From contig NZ_LIXI01000003.1 of NCBI RefSeq assembly GCF_001905595.1, positions 620,001 through 684,000 on the forward strand: DNA of 64,000 nucleotides, in the 5' to 3' direction. The notes under the pieces were generated by a model. It made no database searches, had not been told where the DNA came from, and saw only the letters and a list, made by a program, of their open reading frames with translations. The translations under genes and the position numbers were made by a program. Source of the DNA: Streptomyces sp. CB00316. Its GTDB lineage: Bacteria; Actinomycetota; Actinomycetes; Streptomycetales; Streptomycetaceae. Shown here one piece after another: positions 8,955 to 17,593 of this stretch. Position 1 is the first letter of the stretch, and the number at the start of each line of letters is the position of its first letter.

Positions 8955-10303
8955 GCGGTGCCCGCCTTCTCCGGCTCGGCCAGCGCCCACCAGGCGGCGA
9001 GGCCCAGGACGACGCCGCTCAGCACGGTCGTGGGCCCGCCGATGTCGGAGTACAGGAAGTTGACGCTCTGCCAGGTCATCACGGCGACCGCCACCAGACC
9101 GCAGTCCACGGCCGTGTGACGGCGCGAGCGGGCCCGGACCAGCCTGCGTACGGCGCCGGCCAGGATCGCCGCCCAGCTGCCGACGACCGCGGTCAGACCG
9201 ATGAGGCCCTGCTCGCTGAGGATGAGCAGATACATGTTGTGGGGGGAGAGCAGGGCCTGCCGGCGGAACTCCTGGCCCGCCCCCGCCGTGTCGCTGCCGG
9301 AGGAGAGGCCGACCGAGGCGTGGGCGTCGCGGTGCGCGGGGAAGCCCTTGATGCCGACACCGGCCGAGGGCCGCTCGCGCCACATGGAGCCCGCCGCGCT
9401 CCACATGGCGTACCGGTCACTCACCGACCGGTCGGGGGCCCGCGTCACCTGGGTCACGCTGGCGGCTCGCTCGGCGATCATCTCCGAGCCGATGCCGAAC
9501 CCGCCCACCAGGACCACCCCGGTGGCCGCCAGCACCGCCAGCGAGGTCAGAGCCTGACGGCGGCCCGTCAGGCAGAGAGCGACCAGAAGGGCGGCCGCCG
9601 TGGCGATCCACACCCCCCGGCTGAAGGACAGCGCGAGCGGCACGACCAGTCCGACGGCGACGACCGCCGCGCACGGCCGCAGCCAGGCCGGTGCGCCGCG
9701 GGGCGTCCGCAGCGCGAACGCGGCGGCGGCCAGCAGCCCGTACGCCACGACCGTGGCCATCCCCATGATGTCGCTGGGCCCGAACGTGCCGACCGCCCGG
9801 ACCTCCTCGCCCATGTAAGAGGCGCCGGTCCCGGTGACGTACTGGTCGACGCCCACGACGCCCTGGACGAGGCCCAGGAGGACCAGCGCCCCGGCGACGA
9901 TCCGGAAGCCGTGGGCGTCCTTGAGCAGGAGGCAGACGGCTGCCGGGACCAGCACGAAGACCTGGAGGTAACGGACCAGGCCCGGCAGCGCGGCGCCGGG
10001 GTCGGCCGCCGTCACCGTCGCCACCGCGAAGCCCACGGCGGGCAGTCCCAGCACCAGGGCCGCGACCCCGCTGAGCGGGCGCTGCCGGAGGTACAGCAGC
10101 CGCCCCGCACAGACCAGCACCGCGATGCCGGAGGCGATGTCGGCCGGACCCACTCCGCCGCCGAGGGCGTACGGCAGGGCGGGCAGCAGGACGGTCGCGA
10201 TCAGGGGGATCAGCGGCCACCGGCTCCGCCAGCCGCCCGGGGCCGGACGCGGAACGGTACGGGCCGGGGCCCCGGGCGCCGGTGCGGTCAGGGTGGCGGC
10301 CAT
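8951..10303 (-). CDS. O-antigen ligase/Wzy-like polysaccharide polymerase
   Basis: 450 aa integral membrane protein with about 10-12 hydrophobic segments and a large extracellular loop (about residues 280-350) containing DRYAMWSAAGSMWRERPSAG and SPHNMYLLILSEQGLIG. The H-N-x-Y-L pattern in that loop is typical of the Wzy_C/O-antigen ligase family, which joins lipid-linked repeat units outside the membrane. The ATG at 10303 has GGAGG 9 nt upstream and lies 3 bp after the sugar transferase stop. The end overlaps the flippase start (GTGA). Whether it polymerises or ligates cannot be told; the presence of flippase and Wzz-like genes favours a polymerase. Confidence 0.85.
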   Translation of the reverse strand: MAATLTAPAPGAPARTVPRPAPGGWRSRWPLIPLIATVLLPALPYALGGGVGPADIASGIAVLVCAGRLLYLRQRPLSGVAALVLGLPAVGFAVATVTAADPGAALPGLVRYLQVFVLVPAAVCLLLKDAHGFRIVAGALVLLGLVQGVVGVDQYVTGTGASYMGEEVRAVGTFGPSDIMGMATVVAYGLLAAAAFALRTPRGAPAWLRPCAAVVAVGLVVPLALSFSRGVWIATAAALLVALCLTGRRQALTSLAVLAATGVVLVGGFGIGSEMIAERAASVTQVTRAPDRSVSDRYAMWSAAGSMWRERPSAGVGIKGFPAHRDAHASVGLSSGSDTAGAGQEFRRQALLSPHNMYLLILSEQGLIGLTAVVGSWAAILAGAVRRLVRARSRRHTAVDCGLVAVAVMTWQSVNFLYSDIGGPTTVLSGVVLGLAAWWALAEPEKAGTA

Positions 10304-10305
10304 GG

Positions 10306-11796
10306 TCAGCTGCCTCCGAGCCGGAAGAAGGAGCCCACGGTCCGAGCCAGCACGCACGCGTCCTGCCACAGGGACCAGGTCTCGATGTACCGGTTGTCGA
10401 ACCGGGCCCGCTCCTCGATCGAGGTGTCACCGCGCAACCCGTTCACCTGCGCCAGCCCCGTGATGCCCACCGGCATCCGGTGCCGGTCCTGGTAGCCGGG
10501 GTGGGTGCGGCTGAACTGTGCCACGAAGAAGGGGCGTTCGGGCCGGGGCCCGACCAGGCTCATATCGCCGCGCAGGACGTTCCACAGCTGCGGCAGCTCG
10601 TCCAGCGAGGTGCGGCGCAGCACCCGGCCGACGCGGCTCATCCGTCCGTCGGAGGCCACGTTCCACCGGGTAGCCGACTCCTGTGCGTCGGCGGGCCGCA
10701 GCGTACGGAACTTGAGCAGGACGAACGGGCGGCCGTGCCTGCCCACCCGCTCCTGCCGGAAGATGACGCCTGGTCCGTCCGAGAGCCGCACCGCCAGCGC
10801 GCACACCGCCATCAGCGGGGCCAGCAGCACCAGGCCGGTCCCTCCCAGGAGAGCGTCCATCGCCCGCTTCGCCGCATGGCTCACGGGCCGGTGCGTGCCG
10901 TCCTGGAGCGGGTGGGCGGCGAACCCCCACAGGTGGTCGGGGCGGCTCCCGGCGGGCCGGGTGGCGACGGCGTTGTCGCCGGTGACCAGCCACACCCGGC
11001 AGCCGTGGCCGGTGAGCAGGGCGAAGAGGGCGGCACCGTCGGGGGTGGACTCGGGCGGTGCGGTGAACACCGCGTGCCGCACGCTGTTCTGCACGACGGC
11101 CCGTCCCACCTCCTGCGGGGTGGCCAGGACCGGCAGCGGCACACCGTCCGGCCGCGCCGCGATCTCCTCGGCGGAGGCGTCGGGACCGACGGACGCGGCG
11201 ACCCGGCCGACGGGGCGCAGCCCGTACCCGGGGTGGTCGTACAGCGCCGCCGTCACCTGACGGGCGACCGGGCCGTGGCCCACGATCAGCGTCGACAGCG
11301 GGTTGCGGATCGCCGCCCGGTGCCGGATCCGGTGCACCACCGCGCGCCCGGAGGCGCACAGCACGGTCTGGGCGGCCGCCCCGTACGCCAGCACCGCCCA
11401 GCCGAACGCGTGGGCCGGGGCCCAGACGTCGACGACCTCCATGGTCACGTACCACTGGAGCAGGGCGAGGCCGAGGAGCGCGGGCACTTCGGAGAGCACC
11501 GAGGGGGAGAGGCCGAGCCGGTAGAGCCCCCGGTACGCGTGGAGCAGCGCCTGCGTCACCGCCTGGACGGCGACCACGGGCCAGGGCCAGCCGGCCGGGG
11601 CGCACAGGGCGAATGTGCCGGCCAGCGCCGCCGCGTCGGCGCCGAGCAGCTGCGCGGCGGGCGCGAAGCGCGCGGCGGCGCGTCCACCGCCGAGCTCCCG
11701 CGTACCGCCGTCGCCTCTTCGCTGCGGATGAACCGTGTGAGCCTGTACGGCTGTTGCCTGGCCGGCGCCGGGGGCCGGTGCACTCTCCATCGTCAT
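10306..11796 (-). CDS. exopolysaccharide polyprenyl glycosylphosphotransferase (initiating sugar transferase)
   Basis: 496 aa. The N-terminal half has four to five membrane segments and a CoA-binding-like domain (LIVGHGPVARQV, about residue 155). The C-terminal part is the bacterial sugar transferase domain: a membrane hairpin beginning KRAMDALLGG, then FRQERVGRHGRPFVLLKFRT, SLDELPQLWNVLRGDMSLVG and PRPERP, with the acidic pair expected for catalysis. Such enzymes (WbaP/CpsE type) put the first sugar-1-phosphate on undecaprenyl phosphate. ATG 11796 overlaps the preceding GT stop (ATGA), with an alternative ATG six bases on. This gene defines the cluster as lipid-linked EPS assembly. Confidence 0.92.
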   Translation of the reverse strand: MTMESAPAPGAGQATAVQAHTVHPQRRGDGGTRELGGGRAAARFAPAAQLLGADAAALAGTFALCAPAGWPWPVVAVQAVTQALLHAYRGLYRLGLSPSVLSEVPALLGLALLQWYVTMEVVDVWAPAHAFGWAVLAYGAAAQTVLCASGRAVVHRIRHRAAIRNPLSTLIVGHGPVARQVTAALYDHPGYGLRPVGRVAASVGPDASAEEIAARPDGVPLPVLATPQEVGRAVVQNSVRHAVFTAPPESTPDGAALFALLTGHGCRVWLVTGDNAVATRPAGSRPDHLWGFAAHPLQDGTHRPVSHAAKRAMDALLGGTGLVLLAPLMAVCALAVRLSDGPGVIFRQERVGRHGRPFVLLKFRTLRPADAQESATRWNVASDGRMSRVGRVLRRTSLDELPQLWNVLRGDMSLVGPRPERPFFVAQFSRTHPGYQDRHRMPVGITGLAQVNGLRGDTSIEERARFDNRYIETWSLWQDACVLARTVGSFFRLGGS

Positions 11797-12959
11797 CGCT
11801 CGGTGCGCTTCCTCATCGTGGGGCCGGACAGGGACACAATTTCCTGGTAGAGACCGGCAACCGCCCCCGCGGTCCGTCGGACGTCGAACGCCGTCCGGGC
11901 ATGGCGCAGGGCCCGGTGGGACACCGCCTCGCGCAGCTCCGGATCGGTGAGAAGTGCGGTGAGCGAGGCGGCGAGCGCCGCGGGGTCCTCCGGCGGTACG
12001 AGGAGGTGGTCCTCGTCGCCCGGCGGCAGGCTCTCCCGCGCCCCGCTCACATCGCTCATGACCACGGCCCGGCCGCAGGCCATGGCCTCCAGCGGGGCCA
12101 GCGCCATGCCCTCCCAGCGGGACGGCAGGACGACGACGTCGGCCGCGTGGATCCACGGCCGTACGTCGGCGCTCGCCCCGGTGAACAGGACGCCGGCCGG
12201 GGCCGCGGCCTCCAGAAAGGCCCGGTCGGGGCCGTCGCCGACCAGGGCCAGACGCGCGCCCGGCACCCGCAGCCGCCGCCAGGCGTCGAGCAGGACGTCC
12301 TGGCCCTTCTGCCGGGTCAGGCGGCCGACGCAGACGACGAGGGGAGCCGCCGGATCCACTCCGTCCAGCAAGGGCAGCGAGGCCCGGGCCATGGTGCGGT
12401 CGGCCTGCCCGCCGGGACGGAAGCGGTCGAGATCGATGCCGTTGTGGATCACCGACCAGCGGGCGGCGATACCCGCCTGCTGGCCGGTACGCCGCTCGGA
12501 CTCGCTGACGCAGAGGATGTGATCGGCCCAGCGCGCCCCGAACCGCTCCCATCCCAGGGCCAGTTCGGCGGTACGGCCGTCCACGGCCTCGAAGGACCAG
12601 GCGTGCGGCTGGAACACCGTGGGCACCCGGCCCCGTACGGCGATCCGGCCCGCGAGACCGGCCTTGGCGCTGTGCGCGTGCACCACGTGCGGGCGGCAGT
12701 CGCGGACGATCCGCCGCGCGGCGGCGACCTCACCGGCCAGCCGCGGGCCCGGGGCCCGGGTGGCGGACCAGCCCCGGACCTGGGCCCCCGCGGCGGCCGC
12801 CCCGACGGCCAGCGGGCTCCCCGGCGGGCAGGCCACCACGGGCCGCAGCCCGGCGACGGTCTGGGCCCTGACGAGATCGGTGACGACCCGGGCCACTCCA
12901 CCGTCCACGGGCTGAACCAAATGAAGGACCGTCAATTGTCTTTCTTCGGTACGACGCAT
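11793..12959 (-). CDS. glycosyltransferase family 4, first gene of the EPS cluster
   Basis: About 388 aa. The start is uncertain: ATG 12959 (MRRTEERQLT) is taken, GTG 12968 has a GAGAG six bases upstream, and ATG 13055 would add 32 residues with no visible SD. The N-terminus LTVLHLVQPVDGGVARVV is the GT4 acceptor domain; the donor half has IHNGIDLDRFRPGG, VCVGRLTRQKGQDVL, and SRWEGMALAPLEAMACGRAVV with the E-x7-E element. It would add a sugar to the lipid-linked intermediate. The stop overlaps the sugar transferase start. The promoter of the whole leftward cluster should lie just upstream. Confidence 0.87.
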   Translation of the reverse strand: MRRTEERQLTVLHLVQPVDGGVARVVTDLVRAQTVAGLRPVVACPPGSPLAVGAAAAGAQVRGWSATRAPGPRLAGEVAAARRIVRDCRPHVVHAHSAKAGLAGRIAVRGRVPTVFQPHAWSFEAVDGRTAELALGWERFGARWADHILCVSESERRTGQQAGIAARWSVIHNGIDLDRFRPGGQADRTMARASLPLLDGVDPAAPLVVCVGRLTRQKGQDVLLDAWRRLRVPGARLALVGDGPDRAFLEAAAPAGVLFTGASADVRPWIHAADVVVLPSRWEGMALAPLEAMACGRAVVMSDVSGARESLPPGDEDHLLVPPEDPAALAASLTALLTDPELREAVSHRALRHARTAFDVRRTAGAVAGLYQEIVSLSGPTMRKRTER

Positions 12960-13305
12960 GTGCAGCACGTACGGCTCTCTTCGCTCAATCCGGTGAGTAA
13001 AGCCGAAGTGCACTTTGGCAGACATGTGGCGAAATCGTGCGCGTGACTCGCTCATACGACCACGTGAGGATTACCCGTACGATGCCGCTGATCAGGTGGT
13101 CCGCGCGGCCGTTCCGTATCCTGGTGAAAGCACCGGAAGACGCCGGAAGTGGCCGGATCGCAGCGGGAGAAAGGCCTTCCGGCGGAGGCCGCGGCGCAAT
13201 TCCGGGACGGAAGGGCGGAACTGCGCCGGTCAGGTGTCACCCCGTTCGCCGCATCTTGGCGGCGGCCGGTTGCCGCATTGGGTGGCGGCACCATCGAACT
13301 GACGG
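12960..13305. other. intergenic region upstream of the EPS cluster
   Basis: About 345 bp between the first EPS gene and the end of the leftward isochorismatase-like gene. It must hold the EPS cluster promoter on the minus strand, but I could not place a convincing -35/-10 pair. It is less GC-rich than the flanking genes, especially 13020-13090 and around 13310. The open frames crossing it show no RBS or family likeness and were not annotated. Confidence 0.4.
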
Positions 13306-13908
13306 TCACGCAGTTCTATTGTCGGCAAAGGGCTCCGTGCGGGTGGCCGCGAAGGTGATGTCCTCGGCGTGGGCGGCGACCTCCACCTCATCGCCGAGGG
13401 CCCATTCCGCGACCCGGGACGCCATCGCCGCCGGAACGCTCTCACTGGTTCCCGGCGCGGCCGGGATGTCGTACGTGGCGTGCGCGTCGTGCGGCAGCAC
13501 GACCCGGTACTCCAGCTCCAGCGCCCGGCGGGCGGTGGCCAGGACACACATCTCCGACATCACCCCGCACACGGCGAGCGACGCGACCCCGGCGGTCGTC
13601 AGCCGGTCCTCCAGCGTGGTGCCCTCGAAGCCGTCGTCCTCGGTCTTGCGGATCACGGTCTCGGCCGGACCGTCGGTGACCGGGAGGGACAACTCCCACC
13701 CGGGGGTGTGCGGTTCGTCGGGCTCTCCGGCCGGCCCGTCGTTCTGCAGGTGGACGATCAGCGCCCCGGCCGCCCGGGCCTGGCGGACAAGGCCGTCGAC
13801 CCGGTCCAGCAGCCGGGCCGCGTCGGGCACGGGGTTGTCGCCCGCGACGAAGGCCGCCTGGAGATCCACGACGAGCAGCGCCTGTACGGGGGCGGGGTGG
13901 GGATGCAT
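13306..13908 (-). CDS. isochorismatase-family cysteine hydrolase
   Basis: 200 aa. The catalytic triad of the family is visible: Asp15 in LLVVDLQ, Lys88 in IRKTEDDGF and Cys121 in MSEMCVLATARRAL, the last preceded by the usual cis-peptide-like VCGVMS turn. Length fits the family (180-210 aa). Members hydrolyse isochorismate, nicotinamide or N-carbamoyl compounds, and nothing here fixes the substrate. It stands alone on the minus strand, 69 bp downstream of the polyprenyl synthase gene and separated from it by a hairpin, so it probably has its own promoter. Confidence 0.88.
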   Translation of the reverse strand: MHPHPAPVQALLVVDLQAAFVAGDNPVPDAARLLDRVDGLVRQARAAGALIVHLQNDGPAGEPDEPHTPGWELSLPVTDGPAETVIRKTEDDGFEGTTLEDRLTTAGVASLAVCGVMSEMCVLATARRALELEYRVVLPHDAHATYDIPAAPGTSESVPAAMASRVAEWALGDEVEVAAHAEDITFAATRTEPFADNRTA

Positions 13909-13943
13909 ACCGGCTCCGGCCTTCGGGGGTGTCCATCCTCGCA

Positions 13944-13971
13944 GCCGGCGGCCCTGGGAAAGGCCGCCGGC
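13944..13971 (-). terminator. hairpin terminator after the polyprenyl synthase gene
   Basis: Perfect 10-bp arms GCCGGCGGCC and GGCCGCCGGC with an 8-nt loop, starting 7 bp after the stop codon of the leftward polyprenyl synthase gene. Confidence 0.65.
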
Positions 13972-13977
13972 CCCAGG

Positions 13978-15030
13978 TCATCCGGTGCGGTCGACGAGGA
14001 AGGGGATCAGGGTGAGCAGTTCCCCGCGCGCGCTCTCGTGGAGCTCCACCCCGTCCAGGCAGGCGCGGGCGGCCCGCAGGTGCTCCCGGGCCTCGGTGAC
14101 CGTGGCCCGGCGCCCGCCTGCCTCGTCGACGAGTTCGGCCGCCCGGCGCAGCCCCGCCTCGTCGAGCGGTCCGGCCCCGGTGAGAACGGCCTCCAGCCGC
14201 CGGGCCGCCGGATGGTCGGACGCCAGAGCGGCGAGGGCCGGGAAGGTCTTCTTGAGCCGCCGCAGATCGCTGTGCACCGGCTTCCCCGTGATCTGCGGAT
14301 CGCCCCAGATCCCGAGCAGGTCGTCCACCGCCTGGAAGGCCACGCCCAGATGCCGCCCCGCCCGGTCCAGTGCGTCGGCCGTGGGCGCCGGGGCCCCGGC
14401 CAGCACCGCACCGAGCGCGGCGGCGCAGCCGAGCAGGGATCCCGTCTTGTGGGTGGCCATCGTGCGGTACTCGTGCGGCAGGACCGCCTCGGGCCCCGTC
14501 CACGGCCGCGACTCGAAGAGCAGGTCCTGCGCCTGACCGTGCACCAGGTCGCCCAGCGTCCCCGACAGATGGCGCACCGCCGCCGTACCCCTCGGGCCGG
14601 GGACCTCCGCCAGGATACGGACGGCCAGCGCGAGCAGGGCGTCCCCCGCGAGGACCGCGGGTCCGGTGCCGTACGTCTTCCAGACGGTCGGGCGGCGGCG
14701 CCGGGTCTCGTCGCCGTCCATGATGTCGTCGTGGATGAGGGAGAAGGTGTGGACGAGCTCGACGGCGACCGCGCCGGTGACCCCGTCCAGGCCGCTGCCC
14801 CCGGCGGCGGCCTCCGCGCCGAGCACCGCGAGCGCCTGGCGGACCCCCTTGCCCTGCGAGCCGGGGACCGGGTCGCCCTCCACCCCGCTCCAGCCCAGCG
14901 AGAAGGCGGCCGTCTCGGCGTGCCAGGGGTGGAGCCGGCGCACCGACTCCACCAGGGCGGGCCGGACGAGTTCGCGGCACCGGTCGAGTATCTGCGGCGC
15001 GGACGCCTGACGGGTCGTGGACAGCGTCAT
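13978..15030 (-). CDS. polyprenyl diphosphate synthase (FPP/GGPP synthase family)
   Basis: 350 aa trans-prenyltransferase that condenses IPP with allylic diphosphates. First Asp-rich motif DDIMD at about 101-105, second DDLLG at about 236-240 followed by GDPQITGKPVHSDLRRLKKT; the basic RRRRP stretch follows the first motif. The residues before the first Asp motif (LVHTFSLIH) carry no clear size indicator, so C15 versus C20 product cannot be decided. The sequence recalls Streptomyces prenyl synthases packaged in family 2 encapsulins, but the long disordered targeting extension is absent and no encapsulin gene is near. The start overlaps the TPR gene stop (ATGA), so both are probably translated together. 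Confidence 0.9.
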   Translation of the reverse strand: MTLSTTRQASAPQILDRCRELVRPALVESVRRLHPWHAETAAFSLGWSGVEGDPVPGSQGKGVRQALAVLGAEAAAGGSGLDGVTGAVAVELVHTFSLIHDDIMDGDETRRRRPTVWKTYGTGPAVLAGDALLALAVRILAEVPGPRGTAAVRHLSGTLGDLVHGQAQDLLFESRPWTGPEAVLPHEYRTMATHKTGSLLGCAAALGAVLAGAPAPTADALDRAGRHLGVAFQAVDDLLGIWGDPQITGKPVHSDLRRLKKTFPALAALASDHPAARRLEAVLTGAGPLDEAGLRRAAELVDEAGGRRATVTEAREHLRAARACLDGVELHESARGELLTLIPFLVDRTG

Positions 15031-16136
15031 CGGGCCTGTGCCTCCTCGTGCGCGGTGACCGGTCCGGTCCTGGGGACGGTCGCCGGCGGGCCCTCCTCGA
15101 GCTCCGCGACCGGTGCCACGCCCAGCTCGGCGTACGCCTTCTCCACCATCTCCCGGGCGTTGAGCAGCCCGATCCGGCTCAGCCTGCCCCGCAGCTCGTC
15201 CAGCTCGGAGGCCGTGGCCGCCCGGTCCCGTCCGAGCCGGGCACGCGCCTTGACCAGGCCCAGGGCCGCCAGCGCCTCGCCCCGGGGTTCGGCCATGGCG
15301 CGGAACTCCCCGAGCGCCTGCTCGTAGACCTCGCGCGCTTCCTCGTACCGTCCGGCGCGGAAGAGCACGTTGGCGCGCATCTTGTGGTTGTAGGCGAGCG
15401 CGCTGGAAAGCTTCATCTCCCGGCAGGTGACCTCGGCCTCGGCGAGCAGACCGAGTGCGCGTTCCGTCGCTCCGTCCCGGAGGGAAACGATGTCAGCGAT
15501 GCCGCGCAGGGCCCAGGCCCGGCCCCGCCGGTCATCCGCGTCGCCCGCGAGGACGGCCGCCTCCTCGAACATCTCCAGGGCCGAGTCGAGCTTTCCGGTG
15601 TTGCGGTGGATCTGCGCGATGCCCTCCAGCGCCCACACCGTGTGGCGCGCCTCGCCCCGGGCGCGGGCTTCGGCGAGCAGCTGCTCGTGCAGGGTGGCGA
15701 CCGTCTCGTAGTCGCCCTGGATGCGACCGGTCTCGGCCAGTCCGGCGAGCGAGTAGCCGCGAGCGACCACGTCGCCGCCGCGCTTGCCCAGCTCGGCGGC
15801 GAGCCCCAGCAGCCGGAACGCCAGGCGCAGCGAACCCCGTTGACGCGCCAGCGTCCCCCCGCTCCACAGCGCCCAGGCCATCGCCCCGGTGGCCCCGGCC
15901 GAGCGCGCGGCCCGGTAGCTGGCCTTCCACGCCCGGTCCGCCTCCTCGACCTGCCCCAGCCGGCGGTGCGCCTCGGCCACGGCGAGCCCGCTCCGCGCCA
16001 CCTCCTCCTGGGAGCCGGAGAGCTCGGCCTGTTTGAGATGCCGTACGCCTTCGGCCAGTACGTCGGTGAGGGAGGCGTTCACCGACATCTTGGTGAGAGC
16101 GCCCTGGTACTCGGGCGCCAGTGCCTTGGTCTGCAT
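15027..16136 (-). CDS. tetratricopeptide repeat protein coupled to polyprenyl synthase
   Basis: 369 aa, soluble, almost wholly helical. TPR-like units recur from about residue 20 to 330 (for example LAVAEAHRRLGQVEEADRAW, WALEGIAQIHRNTGKLDSAL, KMRANVLFRAGRYEEAREVY). ATG 16136 is taken (MQTKALAPEY); ATG 16088 (MSVNASLTDV) is possible. It is the first gene of a two-gene leftward unit with the prenyl synthase. No catalytic domain is seen, so it may scaffold or regulate. Upstream is a perfect 9-bp inverted repeat, a probable operator or promoter element. Confidence 0.8.
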   Translation of the reverse strand: MQTKALAPEYQGALTKMSVNASLTDVLAEGVRHLKQAELSGSQEEVARSGLAVAEAHRRLGQVEEADRAWKASYRAARSAGATGAMAWALWSGGTLARQRGSLRLAFRLLGLAAELGKRGGDVVARGYSLAGLAETGRIQGDYETVATLHEQLLAEARARGEARHTVWALEGIAQIHRNTGKLDSALEMFEEAAVLAGDADDRRGRAWALRGIADIVSLRDGATERALGLLAEAEVTCREMKLSSALAYNHKMRANVLFRAGRYEEAREVYEQALGEFRAMAEPRGEALAALGLVKARARLGRDRAATASELDELRGRLSRIGLLNAREMVEKAYAELGVAPVAELEEGPPATVPRTGPVTAHEEAQAR

Positions 16137-16176
16137 GGGTGCCTTCCGCGGGGTGCCCGGGACGGACCGGTGTCCA

Positions 16177-16208
16177 CTATGCGCCACGTGTATACATAGG
16201 GCGCATAG
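16177..16208. promoter_or_regulatory. inverted repeat upstream of the TPR/prenyl synthase unit
   Basis: Perfect arms CTATGCGCC (16177-16185) and GGCGCATAG (16200-16208) separated by 14 AT-richer bases. It begins 41 bp before the ATG of the TPR gene. The spacer read on the minus strand has a TATGTATAC run that could be a -10 element. The regulator is unknown. Confidence 0.55.
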
Positions 16209-16373
16209 TTGGCCGGTTCTCCGAGCCCGGTACAGGTGGGGGCGGACGCCGCTCGTTTCCGGGCGGCGAACCGTTCTGTCAGTGATCAAGACGGCAGCGG
16301 ACCGCCCGGGGTTGCTCGAACACCGCAGGACGTTCTCCGAAGGGCCCCTTGGGCGTAGCCGGACCCTCCGCTG

Positions 16374-16739
16374 TCAGCCGACGCGGGGCGGCTCGTGCAG
16401 GCCGAAGGGGGAGCCCTGGTCGTCGCGGCAGAGCCGGAACCGGCCGAACCGGGCGGCCGACGCGTCGTCCTCGCCCAGGTCCGTGCCCTCCACGCTGCCG
16501 CCCAGTTCACGCACCTGCGCCACCGCGGCGGCCATGTCGTCGACCCGGAAGAAGAGGTACGGGCCGCCCCCGGGATCTCCACCGTGGACACCCCCCTGCC
16601 CACTGGGGGTCCCGATCGCGTAGCCGCCCTCGCCCGAGGGGCCCGGCTCGAAGTTCCACCCGAACAAGGCACCGTAGAACGTCCGCGCCTTCTCGGGATC
16701 ATCCACCCCGAGCTCGAAGAAGGAGATCTCACCGGCCAT
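16374..16739 (-). CDS. VOC/glyoxalase-family protein
   Basis: 121 aa, one pair of beta-alpha-beta-beta-beta modules. Typical landmarks are the N-terminal FFELGVDDPEKARTFYGALFGW, the middle PYLFFRVDDMAAAVAQVRELGG and the C-terminal FRLCRDDQGSPFGL. The residues at the usual metal positions are not a clear His/Glu set, so a binding or resistance role is as likely as catalysis. ATG 16739 fits the family start; the longer frame upstream is rejected. It is followed by nothing co-directional and probably stands alone. Confidence 0.85.
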   Translation of the reverse strand: MAGEISFFELGVDDPEKARTFYGALFGWNFEPGPSGEGGYAIGTPSGQGGVHGGDPGGGPYLFFRVDDMAAAVAQVRELGGSVEGTDLGEDDASAARFGRFRLCRDDQGSPFGLHEPPRVG

Positions 16740-16909
16740 CGCGGGCACCTGCCATCTCTGCCGGGGGCCGCGCACGCCGTGCGGGGCATGCGCGCTCGGT
16801 TCCTTCCACCGTACGGCGGCGGATCCGCACGCGCAGCGCCGTCCCGGCCGCTTCCCCGGACGGCCGAACACGAAGGGCGGTGGCCCCCCGGCCAGGCTGG
16901 AATGGGCGG

Positions 16910-17593
16910 GTGACGGCACCCCCGGACGACTGCCTCGCACGCAACGAGTGGATCTGCGGCGCCTACCTCTCCAGCCGCCGCGAGATCCTCTGGGACGCTG
17001 CCCTCCAGCACCTCCAGCTGACCGCACTCGCCGTACTCATCGGGCTCGCCCTCGCCGTCCCGCTGGCCCTCGCCGCCCGCCGCCGGCGCTGGGCCGCCGG
17101 TCCCGTGCTGGGGCTGACGACGATCCTCTACACCATCCCTTCGCTGGCGATGTTCTCGCTGCTGCTGCCGGTGTACGGACTCTCCGCCGCGCTCGTCGTC
17201 ACGGGGCTCGTCCTCTACTCGCTGACCCTGCTGGTCCGCAACATCCTCGCCGGGCTCCGGGCCGTCCCCGAGGAGACCCGGCAGGCCGCGCGCGGCATGG
17301 GGTACGGGCCGCTGCGCCTGCTGCTCGCCGTGGAACTCCCGCTGGCACTGCCCGCCGCCATGGCCGGACTGCGGATCGCCACCGTCTCCGCCGTCTCCCT
17401 CGTCACGGTGGGCGCGATCGTCGGATACGGCGGGCTCGGCAACCTCATCTACTCCGGCATGAACACCTACTTCAAGGCCCAGGTGCTGACCGCCTCCGTG
17501 CTCTGCGTCGTCATCGCCGTCGCCGCCGACCTGCTCCTCCTGGGAGCGCAGCGGCTGCTGACCCCCTGGACGCGGAGGGCGAGCGAGTCATGA
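16910..17593 (+). CDS. osmoprotectant ABC transporter permease (OpuCB/ProW-like)
   Basis: 227 aa inner-membrane permease with about five to six spans. It carries the EAA-type loop ARGMGYGPLRLLLAVELPLALPAAMAGLRIA that docks the ATPase, and a late GAIVGYGGLGNLIYSG typical of OpuC/YehW permeases. The GTG at 16910 is the only start compatible with the family length. The stop overlaps the next permease start (ATGA). With the second permease and the binding protein it forms a quaternary-amine (glycine betaine/choline/carnitine-type) importer; the ATPase partner is probably the gene at 20697-21860 on the other strand. Confidence 0.9.
   Translation: MTAPPDDCLARNEWICGAYLSSRREILWDAALQHLQLTALAVLIGLALAVPLALAARRRRWAAGPVLGLTTILYTIPSLAMFSLLLPVYGLSAALVVTGLVLYSLTLLVRNILAGLRAVPEETRQAARGMGYGPLRLLLAVELPLALPAAMAGLRIATVSAVSLVTVGAIVGYGGLGNLIYSGMNTYFKAQVLTASVLCVVIAVAADLLLLGAQRLLTPWTRRASES

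Noticed and set aside
7080..9119. A 679-codon open frame on the plus strand
   Set aside because: It is antisense to the MurJ-like and deacetylase genes, has low-complexity Gly/Arg/Glu/Gln composition, and no RBS or family match. Long antisense frames are usual in GC-rich DNA.
13978..15030. Polyprenyl synthase as an encapsulin cargo
   Set aside because: The sequence recalls cargo-type prenyl synthases, but the disordered targeting region is absent and no encapsulin gene is in the window.
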